From: Shewanella sediminis HAW-EB3
GTDB lineage: Bacteria > Pseudomonadota > Gammaproteobacteria > Enterobacterales > Shewanellaceae
Direction: 5' to 3'
Assembly: GCF_000018025.1 (NCBI RefSeq)
Contig: NC_009831.1
Location: forward strand, 496,001 to 560,000
DNA: 64,000 nucleotides
Of this stretch, positions 38,401 through 47,990 are shown one piece after another (position 1 is the stretch's first letter; each line of letters starts with the position of its first letter). The position numbers and the translations under genes were made by a program. The notes under the pieces were generated by a model. That model was not told where the DNA came from, ran no database searches, and saw only the letters and a list, made by a program, of their open reading frames with translations.

Positions 38401-40614
38401 ATGATACGTAATCTAATATTTTTGCTGGTGGTCAGCTTTATCGCTGCTCCCGTCATGGCCGATGTCAGGCCAAAAGTTGGTTTGGTACTCAGTGGGGGAG
38501 GCGCGAAGGGGGCGGCTCATATTGGTGTATTGAAGGTGCTCGAGGAGAACAAGATTCCTGTCGACTATATCGCAGGAACCAGCATCGGCGCATATGTCGC
38601 AGGCATGTATGCCCTTGGATACAGTGCTATTGAGATTGAAAAGATCATGATGACAGAGTCATGGTCAGATGGATACTCAGATACGATTCCCAGAGAATCA
38701 TTGAGCTATCGGAATAAGCAGCAAAGAGACAGATTTAATATCCCGGTGAATATGGGATATAGCGATGATGAGATGAAAATGCCCAACGGTCTCTTGCGTG
38801 GGCAAACCATGTCTAAACTTCTCCAGCGATCCACGGGCTTAGTTCATCAGTTTGGTCACTTCAATGAGTTAGCTATTCCTTACCGCGCCGTGGCAACGGA
38901 TCTTGTAACCAGTAAGGCCGTCGTTATCAATAATGGCAGTGTCGTCAAGGCCATGCAGGCTTCGGCTACCGTTCCCGGCGCGCTCCAGCCGGTTGAATAT
39001 GAAGGTAAGCTTCTCGTCGATGGCGGCATCGCAAATAATATGCCTATCGACGTGGTTATGGGGATGGGAGCCGACATCATAATTGCCGTCGATATCGGTT
39101 CATCTCTGGTGAAGAAAGAGGAGTTAAATAGTACTGTCGCGGTATTGAATCAGCTATCGACGATGTTGACGAATGCCAGCTCTGAGAGACAGAAATTGCT
39201 TCTTGGTAAAGGTGACATTCTCATTCGTCCAAAAGTCGGTGATATGAGTACCACAGACTTTTCAATCATGCCTCAGGCTTATGCCTTGGGCGAATCGGCT
39301 GCGCTTGAGCATATTGATTTACTTAAGCAATTGAGTGTCACCGAGTCTCAATACGCCAGCTATCAGCAAGCTAAAAAGCGCATAAGCAAAACCTGGCTCA
39401 ATGAAGTCGACCACCCCTTAGTTGATATTGTATTTAATAATGAATCGAGAGTAAGTGATTCTCTGTTGAGGGAGGCCTTCGGAATTCACCCTGGTGAGGT
39501 CGTTACCACAGAGCGACTCGAGCAAGGCATTGCCAATGTATATGCCCTGGACAAGTTTGAGCTGGTTAATGCGGAATTTTCCGATACAGAACAGGGACGT
39601 GTGCTGACCTTAAATACCAAGTCTAAATCATGGGGGCCTAATTATTTTCAACTGGGCTTCAGCTGGGAAGATGACTTCTCTCTGGACTCTGTCGTGTCCT
39701 TGGATCTGGCCTATACACTCACCGATATCACTGATACAGGTGGTGAGTGGCGTAATGAATTAAGGCTCGGTTTTGAGAAGTTAATCGCCACCGAGTTTTA
39801 TCTGCCTCTGGATTATGATCAAGAGTTCTTTAGCCGGGCCAAATTAGCTTATGAGCAAAAAGACTGGGACTTCTATGAGCAAAACGCTAAAACACTGCAG
39901 TTATCTCAGACTCAATACAGGGCCGATATTGGTATTGGCTATAACTTTGTAAAAGAGGGCATGGTTGAGCTGGGAATAACGGGTGAAAAGGGAGTTTTAG
40001 AAAATAAGGCTATAATTGATGAGCTTAAATATGAAACCTATGGTGCTTACTTTAAGTTTGGTTTCGATGATCTCAACAGTATTAACTTCCCGACCTCCGG
40101 TAATCGATTTACCTTAAACCTCTATTACAGAAACGAGTCGGCGCCCGATTTTTTAGGTTTTGACACTAACGAGAACTCCTTTCAGATCGAGGCGGATTGG
40201 CGCGGTGCATTAAGTTTTGGTAATCATGCTTTCGTAGGAATAGCGTCATTGGCTACCGTCGATAAAGATGACAGCTTCAGCGTGCATGTGTCTGAGCTTG
40301 GTGGCTTCCTGAATCTATCGGGTTATCACAAAAATGCGCTCGTTGGCGCTCATAAGGTGTTTGGTGCCTTCGTCTATCAGTACGATCTGGGACGAGATGT
40401 GTTAGGGATGACAGATTATCCCCTCTACCTGGGTACGAGTATCGAGGCGGGTAACGTTTGGGAGTACAGAGATGGGGTGGATCTCGATGATCTTATCTAT
40501 TCCGGCAGTTTATATTTCGGTACAGATACCTCTATGGGCCCCGCCGCATTAGGTTTTGGCTGGGCCGATGATGGTGAGATGACAATATTTATATTTATTG
40601 GAAAGAACTGGTAA
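38401..40614 (+). CDS. Patatin-like phospholipase with POTRA and outer-membrane barrel (type Vd autotransporter-like)
   Basis: 737 residues from ATG 38401, which gives a clean signal peptide (MIRNLIFLLVVSFIAAPVMA); an in-frame ATG 42 nt upstream would spoil it. The patatin domain has the oxyanion motif SGGGAKG (31-37), nucleophile Ser61 in GTSIG and catalytic Asp in DGG (about 207). A POTRA-like segment (about 320-400) and a C-terminal beta-barrel of the surface-antigen type follow, ending in an aromatic residue (NW). This order is that of PlpD of Pseudomonas aeruginosa and the RssA/YchK-like patatins carried to the outer membrane. Whether the lipase stays at the surface or is released cannot be read from the sequence. 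Confidence 0.88.
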   Translation: MIRNLIFLLVVSFIAAPVMADVRPKVGLVLSGGGAKGAAHIGVLKVLEENKIPVDYIAGTSIGAYVAGMYALGYSAIEIEKIMMTESWSDGYSDTIPRESLSYRNKQQRDRFNIPVNMGYSDDEMKMPNGLLRGQTMSKLLQRSTGLVHQFGHFNELAIPYRAVATDLVTSKAVVINNGSVVKAMQASATVPGALQPVEYEGKLLVDGGIANNMPIDVVMGMGADIIIAVDIGSSLVKKEELNSTVAVLNQLSTMLTNASSERQKLLLGKGDILIRPKVGDMSTTDFSIMPQAYALGESAALEHIDLLKQLSVTESQYASYQQAKKRISKTWLNEVDHPLVDIVFNNESRVSDSLLREAFGIHPGEVVTTERLEQGIANVYALDKFELVNAEFSDTEQGRVLTLNTKSKSWGPNYFQLGFSWEDDFSLDSVVSLDLAYTLTDITDTGGEWRNELRLGFEKLIATEFYLPLDYDQEFFSRAKLAYEQKDWDFYEQNAKTLQLSQTQYRADIGIGYNFVKEGMVELGITGEKGVLENKAIIDELKYETYGAYFKFGFDDLNSINFPTSGNRFTLNLYYRNESAPDFLGFDTNENSFQIEADWRGALSFGNHAFVGIASLATVDKDDSFSVHVSELGGFLNLSGYHKNALVGAHKVFGAFVYQYDLGRDVLGMTDYPLYLGTSIEAGNVWEYRDGVDLDDLIYSGSLYFGTDTSMGPAALGFGWADDGEMTIFIFIGKNW

Positions 40615-40628
40615 GCCCGATTGTTGGC

Positions 40629-40646
40629 TTATACCGATTGGTATTA
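40629..40646. repeat. Intergenic repeat ATACCGATTGGTAT
   Basis: TTATACCGATTGGTATTA, a small inverted repeat (ATACC/GGTAT). The same motif occurs at 46881-46896 and 63635-63651, always in intergenic DNA, with a variant near 8562-8577. Confidence 0.6.
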
Positions 40647-40768
40647 ATTCATACAAAGTTACAAAAACGTACTGTAGGCGTAAATGCCTCAGTGGTAGTG
40701 TGTGATCGGATAAATTTATAGAAAGCTCCATCATAGGAGATTCTGTATATCATAAGGATAGATCGGGG

Positions 40769-42829
40769 ATGAAAATGAACAGAGTAAGTAAACTGGCAAT
40801 TGGTATTGCACTTAGCTTAGGTCTTGCTGCTTGTAGCAGTAATGAACCAACGACAACAGTCGCTGAGGAAGTGACTAAGGTGTCGGGAGTCGAACAAGAG
40901 AACTTCGATAATGCGGTTCGCCATCAAGATGATTTTTACTACAGCGTAAATGGTCATTGGCTAGCTAACACTCCAATTCCTGCAGATAAGTCTAACTACG
41001 GCGCATTTTCAGTACTTTATGAGCAGAGTCAAAATGCACTGAAAAAAATTATCGATGAAGCGGCGGCTAAGCAAGATAAAGTTGCAGGCTCGAGTGAGCA
41101 AAAAGTGGGTGACTTCTATGCCAGCTATATGAATACTGATGTCATCGAGAAGCTAGGTATCAGCCCGTTAAGCGACCTGCTGTCCGATATCTCTTCGGCA
41201 AAGACTCACAAAGATATCGCCGGCTTGATGGGGAGTCTGCTAAATAGTGGTGTACAGATGCCATTCGGTTTTTACGTTAACAACGACGCTAAAAACTCAA
41301 GCCAGTATGCGGTCTACCTCTACCAGTCAGGCTTGACTCTACCCGATCGTGATTATTACCTGAAAGATGATGAAAAATTTGTAGCCAACAGAGCCGCACT
41401 GAATGCCTATGTTGCGGATATTATGGCGCAAGCCGGCAGTCAAGATGCTGAGCGAGTGGCAGCCAGCGTAGCTAAGATTGAGCACTTTATCGCACAGAGC
41501 CAGTGGAGCCGTGTGGAGTCGCGTGATGCGAATAAGAGCTACAACATGATGGACAGCGCCGAGCTACAGGCTACAGTGAGTTCTTTTGACTTTGCTCAAT
41601 TTGCCGCTAACGCCAATATGAGTTCGGTCAAAGAAGCTGTGGTGCGTCAACCTTCTTATTTTGAAAAATTTGGTGCTCAGTTCAATGAGTTTACTGTGAG
41701 CGAGTGGCAGGATTACCTCTCTTTCCATCTTGTTGATAGTTACGGGGAGTTGTTGAGCAAGAACTTTGTCGATCTTCATTTTGCTTTCCATAGCAAAACC
41801 TTGATGGGAATTGAAGCGCAGAAGCCACGCTGGAAGAAGGCAGTCGATGCCGCGGATCAGGTCATTGGTGAGCTTGTGGGTAAGGAGTATGTGAAACAAC
41901 ACTTCAAGCCAGAGGCAAAAGAGAAGATGGAAGAGCTCATTCAAAATCTCATTAAAGGTTTTGAAGTCAGTATCAATGAACTCGAATGGATGACTCCGGA
42001 GACTAAGATTGCGGCTCAAGAAAAGTTGTCTAAGTTTACCTATAAGATTGGATATCCTGACAAATGGAAGGATTACACCGACCTAAGTATTAAAGCAGAT
42101 CAGCTTGTGGGGAATATTCAGCGCTATTCTAAATTCGAATATAAAACCATGCTGAATAAACTAGGTAAGCCTATCGATCGCACTGAGTGGCATATGACGC
42201 CACAAACAGTAAATGCTTACTACAGCCCGGTGATGAACGAAATCGTGTTCCCTGCCGCGATCCTTCAGCCTCCCTTCTTTAATATGGATGCCGATGATGC
42301 GATAAACTACGGTGGTATTGGTGCGGTTATCGGTCATGAGATCAGCCATGGTTTCGATGATCAAGGGGCCAAGTATGACGGCGATGGTAACCTGCGCGAT
42401 TGGTGGACGGATAAAGACCGTGAAGAGTTCCAGAAGCGTGGGGCGCAACTGTCTGCTCAGTACTCATCTTATGAAGCGCTACCTGGCAAACATGTCAATG
42501 GCGATCTGACCCTAGGTGAGAATATCGGTGACTTAGGTGGTCTGACTGTTGCTGCTCGCTCATATCATTTGAGCCTGAACGGTAAAGAATCGCCTGTCAT
42601 TGAAGGTTTAACCGGTGAACAGCGTCTGTTTATCGGTTGGTCGCAAGTATGGCGTCGTAATTATCGTGATGAAGAGCTGGGCCGTCGTCTGATGACCGAC
42701 TCTCATTCACCGAGTCACTTCCGCGCCATGGGCACGCCAAGAAACATCCCTGCCTTCTATCAAGCATTCGATTTGAAAGAGGGTGATAAGATGTTCCTGA
42801 GCCCTGAAGATCGCGTTAAGATCTGGTAA
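40769..42829 (+). CDS. M13 family (neprilysin-like) zinc metalloprotease, lipoprotein
   Basis: Secreted metallopeptidase of 686 residues, normal for M13 (PepO/neprilysin). The N-terminus is a lipoprotein signal with lipobox LAAC (about residue 22), so it should be anchored to a membrane facing the periplasm or outside. Zinc ligands are the two histidines of HEISH (about 523-527) and the Glu in GENIGDLGG (about 583); the substrate motif NAYYSP is also present, as is the family C-terminus ending KIW. It stands alone, with a strong terminator downstream. The physiological substrate is unknown. Confidence 0.95.
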   Translation: MKMNRVSKLAIGIALSLGLAACSSNEPTTTVAEEVTKVSGVEQENFDNAVRHQDDFYYSVNGHWLANTPIPADKSNYGAFSVLYEQSQNALKKIIDEAAAKQDKVAGSSEQKVGDFYASYMNTDVIEKLGISPLSDLLSDISSAKTHKDIAGLMGSLLNSGVQMPFGFYVNNDAKNSSQYAVYLYQSGLTLPDRDYYLKDDEKFVANRAALNAYVADIMAQAGSQDAERVAASVAKIEHFIAQSQWSRVESRDANKSYNMMDSAELQATVSSFDFAQFAANANMSSVKEAVVRQPSYFEKFGAQFNEFTVSEWQDYLSFHLVDSYGELLSKNFVDLHFAFHSKTLMGIEAQKPRWKKAVDAADQVIGELVGKEYVKQHFKPEAKEKMEELIQNLIKGFEVSINELEWMTPETKIAAQEKLSKFTYKIGYPDKWKDYTDLSIKADQLVGNIQRYSKFEYKTMLNKLGKPIDRTEWHMTPQTVNAYYSPVMNEIVFPAAILQPPFFNMDADDAINYGGIGAVIGHEISHGFDDQGAKYDGDGNLRDWWTDKDREEFQKRGAQLSAQYSSYEALPGKHVNGDLTLGENIGDLGGLTVAARSYHLSLNGKESPVIEGLTGEQRLFIGWSQVWRRNYRDEELGRRLMTDSHSPSHFRAMGTPRNIPAFYQAFDLKEGDKMFLSPEDRVKIW

Positions 42830-43132
42830 TAGATCTGCTACGCATCTCTATCGATACCACTTCGTGGTGTTATCAAGGTAGAGAGTAATAATAAGTAAGC
42901 CCATCTTTTTTTAGATGGGCTTACTTATTTCAAACAGACAAAGCTAAGATGACGACCTCTGGTCTATCGCTACGCGGGCGGCGAAGCCTATTAGACGGGC
43001 TTTGCCCTAGAAAAATAGAATCTCCCACGCCTATGTTTTAATAGCTAGAGTGTATTGACTCCAATCGTTTAGCGTAGCGTCTGCTAGCCAACGGGTTGGC
43101 GTCCCTTAGCGACAAAGTCTAGGACCTAAAAC
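42830..43132. other. Intergenic region M13 protease / HAD phosphatase
   Basis: About 300 nt between convergent genes. It holds the terminator at 42890-42930 and, near 43087-43100, a small hairpin (GCCAAC/TTGGC). Just before the HAD stop is a degenerate CTAGGACCTAAAACCTA that resembles the TAGAACC repeats elsewhere. Confidence 0.5.
42890..42930. terminator. Bidirectional terminator
   Basis: AATAAGTAAGCCCATCT and AGATGGGCTTACTTATT make a 17-bp stem around a T-rich loop. It serves the M13 gene and possibly the convergent HAD gene. Confidence 0.8.
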
Positions 43133-43798
43133 CTATATCTTCCCATCTAAATACTCAGGAAGCTTGGTGAGATCGGCTAGCTGCTGATGGGCAATAATCC
43201 ACTTAGATTCGAGTCGTTGCTCTGGTGCGGGGATAGCTAAAGTCTGCATGTTTGCCGCTCGGGCGGCGACGAGGCCATTAAATGAATCTTCGACAGCGAT
43301 ACATTTCGTAGGGGATATGCCCAACTCCAGTGCACAGTTTAGGTACACTTCCGGGTGTGGTTTTCCATAGGCTAAGTGCTCGGCCGATTGAGTCGAGTTA
43401 AAGTAATGGCTGATATCCAGCTTGTTTAAAACAGCATCGACGATAGCGTGTGAAGAGGAGGTGGCTAAACCGATTTTAAGGTTTTTTTCCTGACAGTAAT
43501 CTAATGCAGAGATCACTCCCGCCATGGCAATACCGTCTTTGTTAATATAGCTAACAACCTGATCGACGATCTTCCTGGATACTTCCCTATTGTCATAATT
43601 ATCCCAGGGGAAACGTTGGTACCAATAACTCACAACTTGATCGATTCTCAGACCGGTCGTTTGAAGGGTATCGTCAAAACTTATCTCTAATCCCAGCTCT
43701 CTCATGGTCTGAAATTCAGCTTTCTGCCAAGTTGGCTCTGAGTCGATAAGTATGCCATCCATATCGAAAATGATGGCTGATAGTCGTGAAGAGGTCAT
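43133..43798 (-). CDS. hxpB: HAD-family sugar-phosphate phosphatase (YniC/HxpB-like)
   Basis: A 221-residue haloacid dehalogenase-type hydrolase. Motif I DMDGILIDSEP carries the catalytic aspartates D12 and D14. Motif II TSSS, the lysine of AYGKPHPEVY (motif III) and EDSFNGLVAARAA (motif IV) are all present, with the small helical cap between motifs I and II. It resembles E. coli YniC (HxpB), which dephosphorylates 2-deoxyglucose-6-phosphate and other hexose phosphates. Specificity cannot be fixed from sequence alone. It is convergent with the M13 protease and divergent from acnB. Confidence 0.82.
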   Translation of the reverse strand: MTSSRLSAIIFDMDGILIDSEPTWQKAEFQTMRELGLEISFDDTLQTTGLRIDQVVSYWYQRFPWDNYDNREVSRKIVDQVVSYINKDGIAMAGVISALDYCQEKNLKIGLATSSSHAIVDAVLNKLDISHYFNSTQSAEHLAYGKPHPEVYLNCALELGISPTKCIAVEDSFNGLVAARAANMQTLAIPAPEQRLESKWIIAHQQLADLTKLPEYLDGKI

Positions 43799-44085
43799 AG
43801 GGTTCCGGTATGTTCAATATAACTACGGTGAATAGTACTATCAATTATCATCATTTTCACATGATATTGGGAGTGTTTATGCTAATGAAATTCATTTTTC
43901 AGTGCCTTTTTTACCGATTATGTTGGTAGATAAACTGTGATTAACTATTTGCTTTTTATCGGTTTAATTACTTTTTAAAACTATTGTCTAATTACATTTT
44001 TCACGAGTAACGATTAAATTACAGTTCACCCCAAGCAAGCTGGCGGGTTTATCACCTGTTTATGACTCATAAGAGTGTGATCTGA
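43799..44085. other. Intergenic region upstream of acnB
   Basis: About 290 nt, A/T-rich, no gene seen. A possible CRP-like site and the acnB promoter follow at its right end. Confidence 0.4.
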
Positions 44086-44114
44086 TTCAAACTTTTGTAA
44101 ACCTGTTGTATAAT
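44076..44114 (+). promoter_or_regulatory. acnB promoter with possible CRP site
   Basis: -35 TTCAAA (44086-44091), 17-nt spacer, -10 TATAAT (44109-44114). Overlapping the -35 is TGTGATCTGATTCAAA (44076-44091), one mismatch from the CRP pattern TGTGA-N6-TCACA. The centre falls near -38 from the expected start point, slightly closer than usual for a class II site, so CRP control is only a suggestion. E. coli acnB is CRP-activated. Confidence 0.5.
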
Positions 44115-44213
44115 GCCGAGCAGAAATAAGGGTCGAGCCTGCAGGACTGTGAGCTTCATTTATGAAGACGTGCAGTTTCGTTGTTAGAACGCCAAACAAA
44201 GAGGAATGTTGCC

Positions 44214-46811
44214 GTGCTAGAAGCATATCGTAAACACGTCGAAGAGCGTGCTTCAGAGGGCGTAGTCCCTAAGCCACTAGATGCCCACCAAGTCGCCGAA
44301 CTCGTTGAGCTGGTTAAGAACCCACCTGCAGGAGAAGAGGAGTTTATCCTGGACCTGCTGGAAAATAGAATTCCACCAGGTGTCGATGAAGCCGCCTATG
44401 TTAAAGCTGGTTTCCTGGATGCTGTCGCCAAAGGCGAAGCTAAGTCATCTATTCTGTCATCGGCTCGCGCCGTTGAACTGCTTGGCACCATGCTGGGCGG
44501 CTATAATATTCAACCGCTGATCGCTCAGCTTGATGTTGCTGAGCAGGCGCCTTTAGCCGTTACAGCCCTATCTAAAACTCTGTTGATGTTTGATGCTTTC
44601 CACGATGTAGCTGAGAAGATGCAAGCCGGTAATGAGTTTGCCAAGCAGGTTGTTCACTCTTGGGCTGAGGCGCAGTGGTTTCTTAACCGCCCTAAGCTTG
44701 AAGAGAAGATCTCTCTGACGGTATTTAAAGTATCAGGTGAGACAAACACAGATGATTTGTCTCCAGCTCCCGATGCGTGGTCACGCCCGGATATCCCACT
44801 GCACGCTTTAGCTATGCTAAAAAATACCCGTGAAGGTATTGTGCCCGATGAGGCCGGTGTGATCGGTCCAATTAAAGAAATTGATCAGCTTAAAACTAAG
44901 GGCTTCCCATTAGTTTATGTTGGTGATGTTGTCGGTACAGGTTCTTCACGTAAATCTGCGACTAACTCGGTGCTTTGGTTCATGGGTGATGATATCCCTA
45001 ATGTGCCAAACAAGCGTGCTGGCGGTTTCTGTCTGGGCGGTAAGATCGCACCAATCTTCTTCAATACGATGGAAGATGCCGGTGCATTGCCTATCGAACT
45101 CGACGTTAGCAAGATGAACATGGGCGATGTTATCGACATCTACCCGTATCAGGGGGTCGTTAAGCGTCATGACAGCGATGAGGTTATCTCTGAGTTCGCT
45201 CTAAAAACTGACGTGTTAATGGATGAAGTTCGTGCTGGTGGTCGTATTCCATTGATTATCGGTCGTGGCCTGACGGCTCGTGCCCGTGAAGTGTTAAAGC
45301 TCGAAGCATCAACAGTTTTCGTATTACCACAAGATGTGGCCGATACAGGCAAAGGTTATACCCTTGCTCAGAAGATGGTTGGTAAAGCTTGTGGCGTTAC
45401 CGGTATCCGTCCTGGTCAATATTGTGAGCCTAAGATGACCTCGGTTGGTTCGCAAGATACTACCGGTCCTATGACTCGTGATGAGCTTAAAGATCTTGCA
45501 TGTCTTGGCTTCAGTGCCGACTTGACTATGCAGTCTTTCTGTCACACAGCGGCTTATCCTAAGCCGGTTGATGTGAATACGCACCACACGCTACCTGATT
45601 TCATCATGAATCGTGGTGGTGTATCTTTGCGTCCTGGTGATGGTGTTATCCACTCTTGGTTAAACCGTATGCTACTGCCTGATACTGTCGGTACCGGTGG
45701 TGATTCACATACTCGTTTCCCGTTAGGTATTTCGTTCCCGGCAGGTTCGGGCCTGGTGGCCTTCGCCGCCGCGACTGGCGTAATGCCGCTCGATATGCCT
45801 GAATCAGTCTTGGTTCGTTTTAAAGGTGAAATGCAGCCAGGTATCACGTTACGTGATCTTGTCCATGCGATTCCGCATAAAGCGATCGAGCTGGGTCTGC
45901 TAACTGTTGAGAAGCAGGGTAAGATTAACTTTTTCTCTGGCCGAGTTCTTGAAATTGAAGGCTTAGAAAGCTTGAAGGTTGAGCAGGCATTTGAATTGTC
46001 AGACGCTTCTGCTGAGCGTAGTGCTGCTGGTTGTAGTATTAAGCTTGATAAAGAGCCTGTCATCGAATATCTGAACTCTAACATTGTGATGTTGAAGTGG
46101 ATGATAGCCGAAGGTTATGGCGATCGTCGTACTATCGAGCGTCGTATTATTGCGATGCAAGAGTGGTTAGAAAACCCAGAGTTGATGGAAGCTGACAGCG
46201 ATGCAGAATATGCCGCGGTTATCGAAATTGACTTGAATGACATTAAAGAGCCAATCCTTTGTGCCCCTAACGACCCTGATGATGCAGTACTGCTATCAGA
46301 GGTTAAAGACACTAAGATTGACGAAGTATTCGTGGGTTCTTGCATGACTAATATCGGTCATTTCCGTGCTACGGGTAAGATGCTGGATAAGTTTGCTACA
46401 ACGCTACCGACGCGTCTGTGGATCACGCCTCCAACTAAGATGGATCGTGATCAGCTTACCGAAGAGGGTTATTACGCTATCTTCGGCCGCGTTGGTGCGC
46501 GTGTTGAGATCCCTGGATGTTCTCTCTGTATGGGTAACCAGGCTCGTGTTGCCGATGGTGCGACAGTGGTTTCAACTTCGACTCGTAACTTCCCCAACCG
46601 TCTGGGTACAGGTGCTAATGTTTATTTGGCATCGGCTGAATTGGCTGCGGTTGCTGCACTCCTAGGTCGTCTGCCAAGTTCTGATGAGTATCAGGAGTAT
46701 GCTAAGCAGTTAGATGCAACGGCTGCCGATACCTATCGTTATCTGAACTTCGATAAGATGAGTTCTTATACTGAAAAAGCGGGCGAAGTTATCTTCCAGT
46801 CTGCGGTATAG
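44214..46811 (+). CDS. acnB: Aconitate hydratase B
   Basis: Main TCA-cycle aconitase, citrate to isocitrate; also often acts as 2-methylisocitrate dehydratase. I use GTG 44214, giving [16 protein letters not shown], which matches the AcnB N-terminus and 865 residues (same as E. coli). GAGGA lies 8 nt upstream. A TTG 33 nt earlier would add a non-conserved stretch. The order of domains is the AcnB type (HEAT-like, swivel, then catalytic). The [4Fe-4S] cysteines are in [13 protein letters not shown] (about 710) and in [10 protein letters not shown] (about 769 and 772). Confidence 0.97.
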   Translation: MLEAYRKHVEERASEGVVPKPLDAHQVAELVELVKNPPAGEEEFILDLLENRIPPGVDEAAYVKAGFLDAVAKGEAKSSILSSARAVELLGTMLGGYNIQPLIAQLDVAEQAPLAVTALSKTLLMFDAFHDVAEKMQAGNEFAKQVVHSWAEAQWFLNRPKLEEKISLTVFKVSGETNTDDLSPAPDAWSRPDIPLHALAMLKNTREGIVPDEAGVIGPIKEIDQLKTKGFPLVYVGDVVGTGSSRKSATNSVLWFMGDDIPNVPNKRAGGFCLGGKIAPIFFNTMEDAGALPIELDVSKMNMGDVIDIYPYQGVVKRHDSDEVISEFALKTDVLMDEVRAGGRIPLIIGRGLTARAREVLKLEASTVFVLPQDVADTGKGYTLAQKMVGKACGVTGIRPGQYCEPKMTSVGSQDTTGPMTRDELKDLACLGFSADLTMQSFCHTAAYPKPVDVNTHHTLPDFIMNRGGVSLRPGDGVIHSWLNRMLLPDTVGTGGDSHTRFPLGISFPAGSGLVAFAAATGVMPLDMPESVLVRFKGEMQPGITLRDLVHAIPHKAIELGLLTVEKQGKINFFSGRVLEIEGLESLKVEQAFELSDASAERSAAGCSIKLDKEPVIEYLNSNIVMLKWMIAEGYGDRRTIERRIIAMQEWLENPELMEADSDAEYAAVIEIDLNDIKEPILCAPNDPDDAVLLSEVKDTKIDEVFVGSCMTNIGHFRATGKMLDKFATTLPTRLWITPPTKMDRDQLTEEGYYAIFGRVGARVEIPGCSLCMGNQARVADGATVVSTSTRNFPNRLGTGANVYLASAELAAVAALLGRLPSSDEYQEYAKQLDATAADTYRYLNFDKMSSYTEKAGEVIFQSAV

Positions 46812-46880
46812 AATCAGAACGGGTCGGGGTCCACTTAAAGCATTAGCTTAGAAGGTGGACTTTGTCCCTTTGGGCGTTGT

Positions 46881-46896
46881 TATACCGATTGGTATT
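46881..46896. repeat. Intergenic repeat ATACCGATTGGTAT
   Basis: TATACCGATTGGTATT, same unit as at 40629 and 63635. Confidence 0.6.
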
Positions 46897-46914
46897 TCAG
46901 TGCAGCGAACCAAC

Positions 46915-46954
46915 AAAAAAGGCTAGATTCATACCGATGAATCTAGCCTTTTTT
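46915..46954. terminator. Bidirectional terminator between acnB and rsd
   Basis: AAAAAAGGCTAGATTCAT and ATGAATCTAGCCTTTTTT form an 18-bp stem with a 4-nt loop (ACCG), giving a T run on both strands. It suits the convergent acnB and rsd. Confidence 0.92.
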
Positions 46955-46965
46955 ATTAAGCTTTT

Positions 46966-46993
46966 TAGAACCTAGAACCTAGAACCTAGAACC
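46966..46993. repeat. Four perfect tandem copies of TAGAACC
   Basis: A 7-bp unit repeated exactly four times just before the rsd stop codon. Related sequence occurs between purD and purH (57011-57050). Confidence 0.8.
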
Positions 46994-46996
46994 GCT

Positions 46997-47464
46997 CTAT
47001 GAATGCTTTGTATGCAGCACTTCCAGCAGTTGATCTTCTAATTCGAATCGAGTTTCCATCGCATGCCCTAAAGATGATAGATCTTTGTCGAGCTGGAATA
47101 ACACTTTATCATCTACAAACTCGGTATATTTATCATTGAAATCTAAGGCTGAGTCTGTTGTTTCACTGATGCGGGGAACCAGGTTCTGGGCAAGCGTCTG
47201 GCTCGAAATCCCATGTTTTTCACAGGCTGTCACGACACGATCATAAACCTCGAAGTGCCCTTCAGAAACATAATCCATTAAGAGATCACAAAACTCTTTG
47301 ATTGCGGTAATAGCCGGCAGTGATTTTTCGGTTGGCTCATAGGGAGGAATGCCTGCGATCTGGCAATAATTCACGAGTAGTTTGCGACGGTTATTGAGCC
47401 AATGATCGATAAGTGTGTTAGAACCACCCCATTTTTGTTCGGCTTTCTCTAGTTGTCTTAGCAT
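46997..47464 (-). CDS. rsd: Regulator of sigma D (Rsd), anti-sigma70 factor
   Basis: A 155-residue cytoplasmic helical protein matching E. coli Rsd (158). Rsd binds region 4 of sigma70 in stationary phase and favours alternative sigma factors; it also affects SpoT in E. coli. The N-terminus MLRQLEKAEQKWGG and the segment NNRRKLLVNYCQIAG are typical. It is next to hemE, as in E. coli, but divergent here. A minus-strand promoter and terminator-like hairpin lie 170-290 nt upstream (47622-47752). Confidence 0.92.
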   Translation of the reverse strand: MLRQLEKAEQKWGGSNTLIDHWLNNRRKLLVNYCQIAGIPPYEPTEKSLPAITAIKEFCDLLMDYVSEGHFEVYDRVVTACEKHGISSQTLAQNLVPRISETTDSALDFNDKYTEFVDDKVLFQLDKDLSSLGHAMETRFELEDQLLEVLHTKHS

Positions 47465-47621
47465 GATAGTTCCCGTTAAAGAGTTCTTCCCTGACTCCTA
47501 ATGTAGGTGACAACTAGGGTAATGATCAACCATTATTCGCTTATTTAGGCAGATATTATCAATTCAAAGAGATGATTATTTTGTATACAGAAAAATATGA
47601 AAATTGGGGAATTAAACAGCC

Positions 47622-47717
47622 AAAAAATAAAATGCCCAGCGATAGAATGCTATCGCTGGGCGAGTAAAGGTTTTGCAGGCTCGATGCGACGAGCTTCTTG
47701 ATTGTTCTTGCTAGCGC
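47622..47717 (-). ncRNA. Candidate small RNA or rsd leader/attenuator
   Basis: On the minus strand a near-consensus promoter (47724-47752) is followed by about 60 nt with a small hairpin (GCTCG/CGAGC). Then comes a strong terminator: GCCCAGCGATAG pairs with CTATCGCTGGGC, followed by ATTTTATTTTTT. No ATG lies inside. The end of the RNA would be about 160 nt before the rsd start, so it could be an independent RNA of about 95 nt or a leader that attenuates rsd. I recognise no known RNA family. The call is inferred from signals alone. Confidence 0.5.
47634..47661 (-). terminator. Intrinsic terminator of the small-RNA candidate
   Basis: Perfect 12-bp stem with a 4-nt loop (CATT on the minus strand) and a T-rich tail on the minus strand (ATTTTATTTTTT). 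On the plus strand the hairpin is followed by GAGTAAAGG, so it works only leftward. Confidence 0.8.
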
Positions 47718-47723
47718 AGACTT

Positions 47724-47752
47724 TTTATACCAAAGGCTGAAGGTGTGTGCAA
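47724..47752 (-). promoter_or_regulatory. Minus-strand sigma70 promoter in the rsd-hemE gap
   Basis: Minus-strand -35 TTGCAC (47752-47747), exactly 17-nt spacer, -10 TATAAA (47729-47724). The transcription start would be about 47717. Confidence 0.65.
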
Positions 47753-47990
47753 CTTTTTTCTGTCATATTGGGAACATTAACACCTATTTTTTGTCAGTGT
47801 ATTTACATCCCAACTGTTCTCACTCTAAGTACGGCGGGGAATACAGAGATGGATAACTTGGTAGCACATTAATCTGCTTTGAGTATGAAGAGGTTAATGT
47901 CACATAAATGAGCTGATAGAGGTTACTTTATTCGCGTAAATGCTAAACTACCGACCCAGCGGAAATCAATAAATCTAGGAATAGAGCCAA

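Larger units (their letters stand above)
47465..47990. other. Divergent intergenic region rsd/hemE
   Basis: About 526 nt. Besides the promoters of rsd and hemE it contains the small-RNA candidate at 47622-47717. No protein-coding frame is credible; the short minus-strand frame at 47923-48108 is antisense to hemE. Confidence 0.5.
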
